Below are positions 44,317 to 54,966 of a DNA stretch of 64,000 nt, one piece after another. Position 1 is the stretch's first letter. Each line of letters begins with the position of its first letter. This DNA is from Adiantum capillus-veneris. Lineage: Eukaryota; Streptophyta; Polypodiopsida; Polypodiales; Pteridaceae. The notes under the pieces are model-generated. The model saw nothing but the letters and a program-made list of their open reading frames with translations, made no database searches and was not told the origin of the DNA. The position numbers were made by a program, and so were the translations under genes. The stretch spans positions 42,571,537-42,635,536 of the forward strand of contig CM043966.1 in assembly GCA_014529385.2 (NCBI GenBank), given 5' to 3'.

Positions 44317-44372
44317 GCAAGCTACTTGATTATGCTAAAGGTTGAGCCTTCACAAAACATACACAAGCCTGT

Positions 44373-44389
44373 CCTCAGTGGGGGAACCA
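44373..44389 (-). other. Primer-binding site of element F
   Basis: Read on the minus strand, TGGTTCCCCCACTGAGG lies three bases after the 5' LTR end. It resembles the E site (TGGTGCCCCCACGGAGG), suggesting the same or a similar tRNA primer, which I do not identify. Confidence 0.7.
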
Positions 44390-44392
44390 ATT

Positions 44393-44651
44393 TGAGGCGG
44401 TCCGGGGCGGGCAACAAGAAGAGCAACCTCTAGACACCCTTCAAGGCTCCCGTGCTGCTCAATGGGGCTGGGGCACAACACAACACAAACCAAAACAACA
44501 AACCCACAGCCAAATCCCAACTACACAACGGGCACCACCTAGTTTAAGAGCGAACTAGGACGCAAAAGAGGAGAATCGTTAGAGCAACCCACAAACAAGC
44601 AAAGAATTTACACTAACCCTAACACCAATGGAACACTCTCACACACTAAAA

Positions 44652-44689
<38 letters not shown>

Positions 44690-47063
44690 CTCGGGCTGCT
44701 TTGAAACGTATCGACAATGATCAATCAAACACAACTATATATTTAAGAAAGAGAGAGAAAGGGGGAGGGGGTGCTTGTTGCATTAATACCTTCTTACAAA
44801 TCTGTCATGACAAATCAAAGTGAAATTAGTATTTGTTCAACATAGCTTGCATAAATTTCACCACAACACATCACAAGAAAAGCCACCCCAATCACTGTCT
44901 TAAAGCAAGGGGAGTCCTCTCCACCCTATCGCCCTCTTACAGTATGTGGGATTTATAGCTAGATTGATGACAAGACCAGAGACAAGCTATCAAGAACTTA
45001 ACAAAAAACACCAAGACGCTTACGCATCATTGTTGTCCATTACTTCACGTTGGAAGGGAGACAAAATATCCAAGCTTAGTCCAAATCCACCCTCCTTGAT
45101 TCAGCAAATGTTGGGCTTACACTAGTAGGAGAAATGATAGATTTCCTACTCTCAATTGAATGATCACTCTCTCTCTTACAATGGCATAGAGGTCCCTTGC
45201 TAATCCCCTATTACAACAAATGCACATGCATAAGACAATGAGCTTCCACTCAAGAGCTCCTTCTAGAGAGGTTGAGCTTGGCTTCTCAAGCTATAGCATA
45301 GTGCTCTTGCTTATGGTTCCCCCCTTTTGTGCTAGCTACACCCTCCTTTTATAGCAATTTTGAAGGTTAGGGTTACTCCTCTAACCATGGTTGGGTTAGA
45401 TTTTCAGCAATTTATCTAATTTCTTTTGCTTGGAATTATCAAGAAGTTGGTGGGGAAAGAGAGAGGAGAGAAATGGAGGTGATAGGACTTTTCATAGTGG
45501 GCTAGTGTTAGTAGAGTTAGTATTAATTTACAAATGGAATTGGATATTTACAATGGGAGTATCCATGTAGAATACAAATAAGGAAGAAAAACTCCTAAGA
45601 GGTAAGAAAAGGTGGATTTCTTACAAGGTTGATGCTCCAAGTGTCTTGAGTAGGGCCGATTTTGACGCTTGTTGATGGTCCACTAGCTTTGACGGTACAT
45701 TTTTTCTCCACTCTTGACCTTCCTTGAGAGACAAGGTAATTGAAGCTGAGTAATCAACCACCATGATGCTGTCTTTTAAGAGAAGAGGCTGAATTTTGTG
45801 GTTTTTTTTATAGATATGGGTAATTTGGAGGAGGAAAAATGAGACTAGGTGGTCAATTTTGGAATGGAATTGTGTGTGGGAGGTATGAGTTCACCATGGT
45901 TTCTCTTATTCTTCAAGGTTGAGGAGAAGGTGAGTAGGGTGCAGAGAGGAGTGGTGAGAGAGGTGGGGATGATGAGTGGAGAAGTGTGTGTGAAAGAGGA
46001 AAATGATAAAGTGGAAGAGAGAGTGTGGCTGCATAGCATGGGAAAACTGGGGTCCACTAATAAAATCATAGCTCACAGCTCGTAGCTCAAAAAAATATGA
46101 AAAACTTTGAGGCAAAAGTTCAGCCCACGAGCTACAACTTTTGTTTGTATCACCTTTTCAAATTCGGAGAGCAAGTGAACTTTAAAAATTCAGCAAAACC
46201 GACCGTTTTTTTCCACTGCACAAGGTCCTTGTGGGGTCCTTCTTTGGATAATTCTTTTGAATACCTCCAAGAGTGAGCCCTCCATAGTGCATGTATGCAT
46301 GCCACCTACCCTTGACCTTATTTGGTAGGTCTATAATTGAAGATATTGTTGAGATCATGATATAAGTGAATAGTACAACTAAGAAAATCAAATATTGAGG
46401 GGTTTAAAAAATATGTACATGTCAAATATAAATAATATAAGTGGAAAAATATAAAGGGGTCAAAATAAATTTCTCTCATTATAAGTCTACCATAAAAAGA
46501 TGAATATTTTTGGTGGTCTAATTTATGAGAGTAATAGAGAATATATGTAGGAAGGAAAAAATCACAATAGTGAAAAAAATATACACATAAATAGAACTAG
46601 TTTTTTTGGATTTTTGTTGGGGTGGAGTTACACCAAATATAAGAGAAGCTTACATGAAAATATTTCTATATGGAATAAAGAGTATGAAAAATGGTAAGAA
46701 AAAATTGTGGTAATGGTGAGGCAATGTACAGAGCATAAATAGCACACACCTAGGTAGAAATATTTAAATAAATACCAAAATAATTATGAAAAAATCTTTT
46801 ATTTAGGCCCTATATACAAAGAAATATTTACACACAAAGAGGCCATAATATACTTTTATTTTTTTATGTTTTTATTTATTTTTGGCTCAACTAGCCCAAT
46901 GACTAGCTAATTGAGGGTTTTTAAAGAAGATATGGGAAAAGTCCCGTGAGTCACGCACGCCTATATATAGTGAAATGGTAGGGATAGCCACAGTGTTTGG
47001 GTGATTTTGGTAGGGTGAGGTAACTCACTGTGACAATTACAAAGAGCCGAAAAACGGCTATCA
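44393..47063 (-). repeat. 5' LTR of element F
   Basis: This is the direct-repeat partner of 35780-38468. It carries a (GA)n tract at 44655-44687 and the TATA-like CTATATATAG near 46962-46971. At its minus-strand start the sequence AGCCGTTTTTCGGCT forms a small hairpin, which is also present in the other LTR. Confidence 0.93.
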
Positions 47064-48231
47064 CCGAGTTTCAATTGTAGTGAGCAAGGGCATGTGTACA
47101 GCGCTTGTCCCCAAAAGAACACCCGCCATGAGCCTCCTAGAGGTACCTTTCATCGAAATCCAAGAAGAGGAAGCTCACCACAAAGGATCTCCTCTATGCC
47201 ATGCTTGGGGAAAGGTAAGAGAACATGCTACTTTTATTCTCTTTGAGCCTCGTTCTACTCAATTTCATATCCACACAATTGGACACCAAGCTAGGCATAC
47301 AAGCTTATGAGGTGGGAGATGTCCTACCCGCAGACGGTGCTTTCAAGGGGCAAGAAGCTTCAGTCACTCTCTTAATCAAGAAATTGAGGCTCCTTGTCCA
47401 AATCTATGTGGACAAAGAGAACTTCTTTATCTCCCCTCTCAAGCACGAGGATGTAATCCTAGGGGCACCATGGTTTAATTGCATGGCTGCCAATGTTAAA
47501 TTCCTTGAAAGGAGAGTCTACTTTAGGTTCAAGCAAAAAGATATGTACATAGATGCCAAAGATATGGGTAACACCATACCCATTGTACATACGCAAGCTT
47601 TCAATAAGTCAATAAAGAGCTCTATTTCCGTTTACATGATTTTTGTTAAAGATTCTCAAAATGAGCCTAATGCTTTAACAAAAGAAACTATAAACAATCA
47701 CAAAGAATTAGAGCTATCCAATTTTCTCAAGGGGTTTCAAGATGTCTTTATTGACGACATCCCTTGTGAGCTACCCCCTAAGCAAGATAATGATGACCAT
47801 GCAATTGGACTTCTTCCAGGAAGTTCACCGCCTAATAAACCTCCTTATAGAGTTTCTCAAGCTCAACAAGAGGAGATTATGCGGCAAGTGCATGAGTTAG
47901 TTGAGAAGGGCATGGTTAGGCCTAGCTCATCTCCATTTTGTTCTCCTGTGCTATTAGTGCAAAAGAAAGACGACACATATCGTATGTGTGTCGACTATAG
48001 AGCACTAAATAGGATCATTATCAAGAATAGGTTTCCCATTCCACGGGTAGAAGACCTATTTGATAAGCTACAAGTGTCCACCCACTTTAGTAGAATTGAC
48101 CTAAAAAGTGGCTACCATCAAATAAGGATAGTTGATCAAGACATTGTAAAGACTCCATTTTGCACTAGGTTTGGTCTTTACGAATATATAGTTATGCCTT
48201 TTGGCTTGACCTATGCACTAGCCACATTCAA
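47064..48231 (+). pseudogene. Element C, right part: zinc knuckle, protease, partial RT
   Basis: It resumes directly after element F with CFNCSEQGH-type knuckle codons, shifted by one base relative to the left half. The protease region reads [10 protein letters not shown], where related elements have a D[SP]G-type site, so the catalytic Asp and Gly are changed. Frame 47225-48349 then gives [70 protein letters not shown] and [15 protein letters not shown] is cut at 48231 by copia J before its catalytic motif. It is homologous to element H (62040-63060). Confidence 0.85.
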
Positions 48232-48417
48232 TGAAGGGGATCGGGGAGCACCACAGACGGAGAGTGAGAGAGAGAGAAGGAGAGAGACACGATGTGGGTG
48301 GGGAGACTCAAAGAGTGAGCAGCCCCCTATACACTTATGTTATGTATAAGGTATACAAGTCAGTGGGCGCCCAGACTCTGGGCGGCTGGGCAAGGCACAG
48401 GCGCCTATACCCCAACA
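48232..48417 (-). repeat. 3' LTR of copia J (about 186 bp)
   Basis: On the minus strand the sequence AAGTGGGAGGT precedes TGTTGGGGTATAGGCGCC. GTGGGAG(A/G)TTGTTGG is the usual polypurine tract/LTR junction of plant copia elements. The plus-strand left end TGAAGGGG gives the other terminus (...CCCCTTCA on the minus strand). A TATA-like GTGTATAGGGG lies inside. No partner LTR is present in the window. Confidence 0.6.
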
Positions 48418-48538
48418 ACCTCCCACTTAAAGGCGACTGTGCCTTTAAGCAAGGGAACCTAGTCTAAAGACTACAAAAGGTGAGAGAAAACCGCTCTCAA
48501 CCGATGCCCTCTGGCTGGCTGTGATCGTGTGCATCCGG

Positions 48539-49030
48539 CTATCCTGCTCTCGTGTAAGTCCATACACCACCAAACGTACCGCACACGTACTGCAAGTATG
48601 TACACAATACCTGCATATCTCCCTTGTGCACTATGCCATCATCAGTCAACAAACGACTGACAACCCCAACTGCAAATGCTCCCACTGTAGCTGCGATATC
48701 CGGTCTCAAGATCAACATCTCATACATGAGACCACCGAATGCCGATGCAATGCTAGCGGGCCCTGCTAGCTCTACGGAGCATGCATCAACATATATATCC
48801 CTGGCAATAGGCATCTCTGACTGACGAGGCGTGTCAGCCACATGCATCTCCTGACTGTCCGCAAAAGACGCATCAACCTGTCGTGCAACCTCAGAGCAAA
48901 CCAGTTGCTCTAGGTGTCTGCTGGAAGACATATCCTGCACAACTATATCCCCATGCTCACTGTCGAGCATAGAAAGGAATGATTGCATAATCGCTGACAT
49001 CTGAGTTTCCTTTGCAATCATCCACTGCAA
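48539..49030 (-). pseudogene. End of RT / RNase H region of copia J
   Basis: The minus-strand frame contains FGGLMYEMLILRPDIAATVG, then VVSRLLTDDGIVHKGDMQVL and YLQYVCGTFGG, which matches the copia 'G.LMY....RPDI...V..VSRF......H......LRYL.GT' segment. Upstream and downstream parts of the domain are lost. The preceding 48418-48538 is the 3' untranslated part next to the LTR. Confidence 0.7.
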
Positions 49031-49307
49031 ACATGACCACTCAATCTGCTATGACTCACTAGAGCTCTCATGCTCTAACTCCGTATGCATAGACTCTTGC
49101 ACAACCTCGTCCTGGCGTGACTCACTAGAGCAAGACCGCTCTACCTGTCTATCTTGCATAGAAGTATCTCACACAACTGACTCTCTGCTTTGCTCAGCCA
49201 CTAGCAAAGCATGCATGTCTGACTGTCACCTCTCTGTGTGACTGCTCAAGTCGTGCCCCAACTGTGTGCACAACGAGCTCACTACTCTGCACTCCATGCA
49301 AAGCATC

Positions 49308-50348
49308 CTACAACCCACAAGCAAAAGAGACTCGCCTGCTCTCTCGCTGTCTACCTGGCTTCATGATCACAGAGACAACACCGTCTCTTGCGTGATCCAC
49401 ATGCAATGGGTAACCTGTACCACTCGTGGCACCTCTCGCAATCACTAGCGAACCCAAATGCATCACAAAATCTCGCTCTCGTAGCGAAATCTGACATCCA
49501 CTATCCCGTAACTGTCTGACTGAGATCAAATCCCGTCTCAGATCTGGCACATAACGCACATGACGCAGGGTAAATCTCATACCACTGGGCAACGACAAAC
49601 ATACGTCTCCTGTACCCTCAATGTCATACACAACACCATCAGCCATGTGCACACAACCAAGTCTCCCACTAGAAAACGTGCTAAACCACTCACGATGCGA
49701 CGTGACATGGAAAGTAGCATCTGAATCTAGTAACCAATGTGAAGACAATGTGCAACCCGATATGCAATCCGTAGACATAAGATCGTCTGAAGACAAGCTA
49801 GATGTAAATGTGACATCGCCGTCACAATCATACTCAGTAACCACCGTACTGATCTCACTAGCATCTGTCATGCCCAAATCTGCATCACGCATCTGTCGCC
49901 TCCGTTGTCTCAAACGCCTGAAACATCCACGCCTAATGTGCCCTCTATGTCCACAATGCCAACATGTCAAGTCTCTATGCCGTCGAGACTTGCGTGTGGG
50001 ATCAATCTCTCCCATGGACATAGAAGTGGGACTAGACTTCCCTGTAGACATGGATGTCGCGTACATAGCATGTAAACTCTGCCATAAAGCATGAGTTGTA
50101 GTCTCCCTCGAGACCTGCCAGTAAACAGACTCAACCAGATGCAAACAAATCGTAGACATGGCTAACTCATCAAGATCCTGCCAATCATCATCACGCATAG
50201 AATTGGGCTTCGCCGATAAACCACACAAGGGTTTATCCTGCCCCAAATCCGCCAATGCAACAAGCATATGTTCCTTCCAAGCAACAAAATCTACACCATC
50301 AAACTGTGTCAGACCATAACGCTGGAAGTCAAATGAAAACTCAGCCAT
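49308..50348 (-). pseudogene. gag and protease of copia J
   Basis: I place the start at ATG 50346-50348 (MAEFSFDFQRYGLTQFDG); the frame is also open 12 codons upstream. FDGVDFVAWKEHMLVAL is typical of copia Gag. The zinc knuckle is CWHCGHRGHIRRGC. Protease shows WLLDSDATFHVTSHREWF, where the usual DSG is DSD, so it is probably inactive, followed by LRHVRYVPDLRRDLISV. A later stop and frameshifts precede a deletion that removes integrase and most of RT (49030-49308 is unreadable). Confidence 0.8.
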
Positions 50349-50555
50349 AATGCTCGCAAAAGAGCAACCAACAATGAGTAGCAAATGTCAACCAAATCAG
50401 CCCTAAACTGGCTCGAATCGCATCAACAAAATTCTGCAAATATAGCTGCAAATCAGTCCCAAAACAGCCCCAAAATTAAGCTCTTAAACAGCCGCATAAA
50501 CAAGTCACAAACGTGTGAGGGCACCCTTGCTCTTTTTGGCTAGCTTGTGGCTCAA

Positions 50556-51059
50556 GCAATGTGTACAATTCCCTAAGGGGGGCAACGATGGTGTTGTTGT
50601 TGCCCTCTCCCTTCTCTCTCAAAAATTTGGAGCCCTTGCGGATGCGTGAACCATACCCAACATGGGTGCCATGTCAGGACTACTTCATGATGCCATTAAC
50701 ACCCGTCAAAGACGGGTGCCGCCTTCTCCCACAAAACCAATGGCCATCATTGTTTGCAATTGCCTACATAGAGGCAACAGCTAACAGTAGCCATAGCTTC
50801 CACTTTGTAGCTCCATTTGATGTGCAGTCTGGACTAGCTTGTAGAGGATATTGAGGGCCATGTTTGGCACTCTCTCTTTTTCACTTTCAACACATCAAAC
50901 ATATATCTCTGGTATGCACCATAGCATAGTATCCTGGCTCTAAAAATCACATACAATATTCATAACCGCTGCTTCTTGCTTTCCCTTGATCTTCACAGTT
51001 GCCCCATCACTTTGGCAAGCCCTTAAGATCCCCTACAATCTTTTTTTTCACTCTTTGTA
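50556..51059. other. Unassigned stretch between copia J and CACTA relic
   Basis: A 97-codon plus-strand ORF (50561-50854) has no recognisable domain. This may be the upstream part of the CACTA element, but I see no terminal inverted repeat. Confidence 0.35.
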
Positions 51060-51089
51060 GCACGGATCAGCTTTTATTGCACCATCATC

Positions 51090-52130
51090 ACTTGAGCTTG
51101 GGTTTGCAGGTGACAGTGTCAATCCATTTGGCACCAAGTCTACATCATGGAGCACTTGGCCCGTGGTGATCTTCAACCACAATATTCCACCATGGGAGAC
51201 TACCAAGAAAGGAAATATACTTCTCTCTTTGCTTGTGCCAAGGAAGTAAAAAGTGGGAAATTTTGATGTCTACCTTGAGCCCCCATTGAGGAATTGAAGG
51301 AGTTGTGAAAGGCATCTCTGTTGTGGATGTTTCACTTCTAAAGAAGAGGAGAGAGGTGGGGTATCCTTATGTGGACCATGCACGACTATCCTGGCCTTGG
51401 AGATATTTCTGGTATGTTATGCTCATTATTCTCTCTCTTTTTATGATTTGAAGTTTAAAGCCCCCACTCTAAACAAATGATATGAGTGCAAGGTTTTTCA
51501 CATCAAGTCACAATGCATGTCTTGCATGTGGACTATTGGTGATAGAGCGGCCAGATGCCTTACACAAGGCAATCTATCCAAACAACCATCATTTCATGTC
51601 CTAAAGTCACAACAAATACAAAGCTCCAACAAATGGTAAGACACCTCTAAAGCTTACAATGGCGGAGTGGGCAATCATTCGAGAAGAGCACTGCAATAGT
51701 GATCCTCCCTCATCTACTCTATCAAAAGGTATGTCGAGGTACTCCATATTTTTAAGGCTTCCATATTGGAAGGACTTGAAAATACAACATCTCTTGGATC
51801 CCATGCACATATTCGTTGCTCACACAATATGGGACCACATTACAGGCAAAAAGGAATCATTGGAGGATTGAGGGCCTTGAATCATCTCCCTGCCTCTGCT
51901 ACTCCATGTCAAGCGGCAAATGGAAAGATTGTGCTTCCTAAACCCCCATGGAGCCTAACCAAAGATGAGCTAGATCGAGTGAAGGGTTCCACTACATCTA
52001 TTTTCACACCCATGGGATATATGAGGCCACTAAAAGGAACTTTCACAAAAAGCAAAGAAAGGTGTAAGCGTTCAATTGTATGGATTGAAGACCCATGATT
52101 GGCACAAGATGTTACAAGTACTTCTATCTT
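51090..52130 (+). pseudogene. TNP2-like CACTA transposase exons
   Basis: Coding fragments read VNPFGTKSTSWSTWPVVIFN and NHNIPPWETTKK, then FDVYLEPPL, then TMHDYPGLGDISG, followed by a GTATG...TTGAAG gap. Next come LRLPYWKDLKIQHLLDPMHI and HTIWDHITGKKESLED, LPKPPWSLTKDELDRVKGST, and GLKTHDWHKMLQVLL. These correspond in order to the conserved TNP2 (Transposase_21) segments (NPFG..S....WPV....N.PPW; H.D.P..G.L.G; LPYW.......DVMH; L.SHD.H...Q.LLP). Frames change and some codons are lost, so it cannot make an active transposase. Confidence 0.65.
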
Positions 52131-52374
52131 TCCTCTCTATCCTCTCCCTTGTTTCTTTTAGATGTTGAATTTTGTGCAAGACTAAATTAACATGGTATTT
52201 TAATCTTTTGACATTGTAGTTCATTTTGCCGGCGAGTATGTGCCCCGTATGTGCGTGTGCCGGGACAAGAAAGTGAGTGAAGCTATTTTCAAACTTGGGA
52301 GTTAGTAAGGTACGTCATATATTTATTCAATTAAAATTTTATATACACTATATCTTCTAATGTGCTATCTTGTA

Positions 52375-53058
52375 GGTTTGTGAGCTCCAAGGAAATTGAA
52401 ATAGATACTATCCCTCTGCTCAGGCACTTCCCTTGGAAACCATGTGTGCCATTGAGAAAGCATTTCCTCGATCCATTAATCTTCTTAGTCAAGTCCACCT
52501 CTTGGTTCATGTGGTTAAGGAGATTGTTATATGTGGAGTAGTGTATGCATGATGATGTTATTTCTAGAGAGGTTCTTAAAGACTCTCAAAGATTTTGTGC
52601 TACTATGAGCCCAACTAGAGGCATGCATGGCCTAAGGATGGATCATGCAAGAGGCATTTATTTACATTTCAAAGTATTTGGCACAAGTTGATCCCTTATG
52701 TGGTCAGATGAGGAGGATGCAACAAGGATGACTTCACACCTACCAAGTGTAAAGGGAAAATTGTTTAGCATGGATATGAATCTACACCGAGTCATCAACA
52801 ACTTTTGCATCCTCAATGCAAAGGTTATGACCAAGTGGGTGGACTTGCGGACAATGAAAAAGGCAAGGTGTTTGCAAGATAAGGGAGCATGGAAGTAGGC
52901 TCATGGAGGTAGGAGGGCACCCCCAATTTCTCAGACCTTGCATGTTTCCCAGATCTCATTAGTGTCGAGTGGATCCATGAGAGGATGACCAAAGCAAAGG
53001 CACGTGGAGAGGACATCAACGATAAAGAATGGGACTATGCAAGAGGTTGTTTACCAAA
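52375..53058 (+). pseudogene. DUF4218-like CACTA transposase exon
   Basis: After an intron-like GTACGTC...TTGTAG, the frame gives SINLLSQVHLLVHVVKEIVI followed by CGVVYA, matching the conserved 'F.VM.HL..HLV.E....GPV' segment. Later pieces (52698-52898, then FPDLISVEWIHERM) resemble the C-terminal region of the same protein but are weaker. The end at 53058 is followed by GTATATA...TATAG, a plausible intron. Confidence 0.5.
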
Positions 53059-53155
53059 GGTATATACAGTGCTCATATATATATAACTAATATGTAGTAC
53101 TCATTTTGCTTGATTTTATCTTTGTAATTGATCTTGTAATTTTTCTCTTCTATAG

Positions 53156-53960
53156 TGTCAAAGGAGTGACACTTTTGTACACGCCACATTGACGAGCAAT
53201 ATCAAACCGCCATGGATTGTGGTGTCATGGGCAACTTTGACACAAATGGTGATGAATCCAGGTATTGTGGGACTATTGAAAGGATACTAAAGGTCAATTT
53301 TAGAACCTTTCATACCTTCATCTTTGAGTGCAAGTGGTTTGCAAATGTGCCTAGATGACATGAGAATGGGCTCTACATGGTGGAATTTAGTGTGTATGAC
53401 ATGGGGAGATATGACAACTTAGTTTTGCCACACAATTGTGAGCAGGTGAGTGTATGACATGGGGAGATATGACAACTTAGTTTTGCCACACGATTGTGAG
53501 CAGGTTAGTTTTGCCACACAATTGTGAGCATGTGAGTGTAAACCTTCTTTACCCTTATTTTCTTGTAACATAATATCAATGTCACTCATTTATCCTTTCT
53601 TTTCTATAGTTCATCTATATCCCATCAATCTATCAACCAGAAATCTGGTTTATAGTTCCCGTAACACCTCAAGGAAGAACCATTTTTTCCACTAATGAAG
53701 TGGATACCGTCTTTGACCCGCTTCCACCTACTACTTTGGATGAGGGTAAGACATGGGACAGAGAGATTGAAGATTCAAGTCCCAGCATCGCCAATCTCAG
53801 CAAGGATAATTTCCATGATGACAATGATGAGATGGAAGATGACAAGTTCAAGAATGATGGAACCAACGGATCCACAAATGACAATCCAATTTCTCTCTTT
53901 ATTGATTTAGAAGCCATGGGCTTAGATTTAGAGCAAGCTACTTGTAGAGATCTTTTGGAA
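53156..53960 (+). pseudogene. DUF4216-like C-terminal CACTA transposase exons
   Basis: The sequence reads YCGTIERILKVNFRTFHTFI and FECKWF, then ENGLYMVEFSVYDMGRYDNL, with a stop after the Arg before it. Then, after a GTGAGTG...TCTATAG gap, come IYIPSIYQPEIWFIVPVTPQ, a 'Y..P....W..V....P' ending and a long acidic tail. The order (Y.G.I..I....F.....F.C.W...., then the closing segment) fits DUF4216. The last exon can be read from about 53610 to 53960. Confidence 0.6.
53391..53535 (+). repeat. Tandem duplication, about 58-bp unit, 2.5 copies
   Basis: GTGTATGACATGGGGAGATA and the following bases to GATTGTGAGCAG are present twice (from about 53391 and 53451). A shorter third copy carries only the TTAGTTTTGCCACACAATTG segment. 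It duplicates the exon end and splice-donor region of the CACTA gene. Confidence 0.85.
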
Positions 53961-54030
53961 GATGATTTATTAATATTTTGTATATTTTATTCTATGAAAT
54001 GTTTTCGTCATGTCATCGTTCATGGATTTC

Positions 54031-54035
<5 letters not shown>

Positions 54036-54125
<90 letters not shown>
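54036..54125. repeat. (TC)n microsatellite, about 90 bp
   Basis: An uninterrupted TC/CT dinucleotide run. It lies just downstream of the CACTA relic and is the longest microsatellite in the window. Confidence 0.95.
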
Positions 54126-54126
<1 letters not shown>

Positions 54127-54966
54127 ATTTTGTCAAGCATGTCTCCTCCCATTTTCAAGAGAATGAGGAAGGTTCTTGCAAAAGTACAAGTCACTTGCAC
54201 ATTGTTGCAAGATAGAGCTTGAAGAAACTAACATATTTTCCACCACTTGGAAAAATGTGGGCACACTTCACTTTATCATGATGAAAATTGAAAAATGTGG
54301 GCTCCAAAGTGGCACTAAGCAAACAGTGTCAGGATTACCTTCAAGGCAAGGACACTTCGGTGAATGAGGGTCTTTTTGGTTCATCACAAAAGTAGGCCAT
54401 CCCTAAGCTTGGAGGGTATAGGAAGAAGACAAGGAATTCCACTTGTAAAACAAGCATGTCTGTGTTTTGCTATAATGGGATGGATCGGTTACCTCAGTTT
54501 GTGAGAGCCAATCCAAAACATAATGGATGGATGTTGTGGAGGTCGCTCATGTGGGCATATGCGAAGTCCATGAAAGTAGTTCCCATGCCTCGGTAGAAGA
54601 TGTTGTCCATGTTTGGCTTCTCATCTCTGACGGTGCTTGTTTTACATGGAGGGGCATGCATAACTCTAGGATGGAGCTTCCTCTTTGTAGTTTCATGTTT
54701 ATCCACATAGCCATTGCTTCATGTTTTAATATCTTTTTTTTTCATTTTTAGAAACTTTAAATAATGTTTTTACCTTTTAATCACAAGCAAAGCACAGGGA
54801 AACACCAAAATTTGAATGTTTAAGCGCTAAAGTGGGGTTTGGTAATAAGCTTGACAATACGCGCAATAATAAAAAAGATAATATACACTGTAACATTTGA
54901 AATACAAAAAAATGTCCTTCTGCTCTCCTCTCTCTTCTATGACCATCCCATTTTGGACTATCTCTC
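54126..54966. other. Unassigned stretch, possibly gag-proximal copia relic
   Basis: Short ORFs only, with no recognisable domain. It precedes the copia I protease region and might hold its decayed gag, but no knuckle or Gag motif is visible. Confidence 0.3.

Larger units (their letters stand above)
35780..47063 (-). mobile_element. Complete Tat-like Ty3/gypsy retrotransposon F
   Basis: This 11.3-kb element is on the minus strand: 5' LTR 44393-47063, primer-binding site 44373-44389, small ORFs A and B, gag-pol ORF 43779-38497, polypurine tract, 3' LTR 35780-38468. The LTRs begin and end TG...CA. The flanks carry the 4-base duplication CCGA (35776-35779 and 47064-47067). The insertion lies in the gag of element C. 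The LTRs differ by only about 35 substitutions by eye over 2.67 kb, and gag-pol is open throughout, so it is a recent and possibly active copy. Confidence 0.93.
48232..50555 (-). mobile_element. Deleted Ty1/copia element J
   Basis: On the minus strand the order is leader, gag-protease, then directly the end of RT/RNase H, polypurine tract and a short 3' LTR. Integrase and most of RT are missing, and no 5' LTR copy is seen on the right. The left end TGAAGGGG abuts element C's RT, so J inserted into C or was joined to it. The right boundary is approximate. Confidence 0.65.
51060..53960 (+). mobile_element. En/Spm (CACTA) transposon relic
   Basis: Successive segments match the transposase gene of plant CACTA elements: TNP2-type transposase (about 51090-52130), a DUF4218-like piece (about 52380-52550) and a DUF4216-like piece (about 53220-53660). 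Between them are intron-like gaps with GT...AG ends. Terminal inverted repeats and the CACTA end were not found, and stops break the exons, so it is a decayed, partial copy. Confidence 0.65.
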
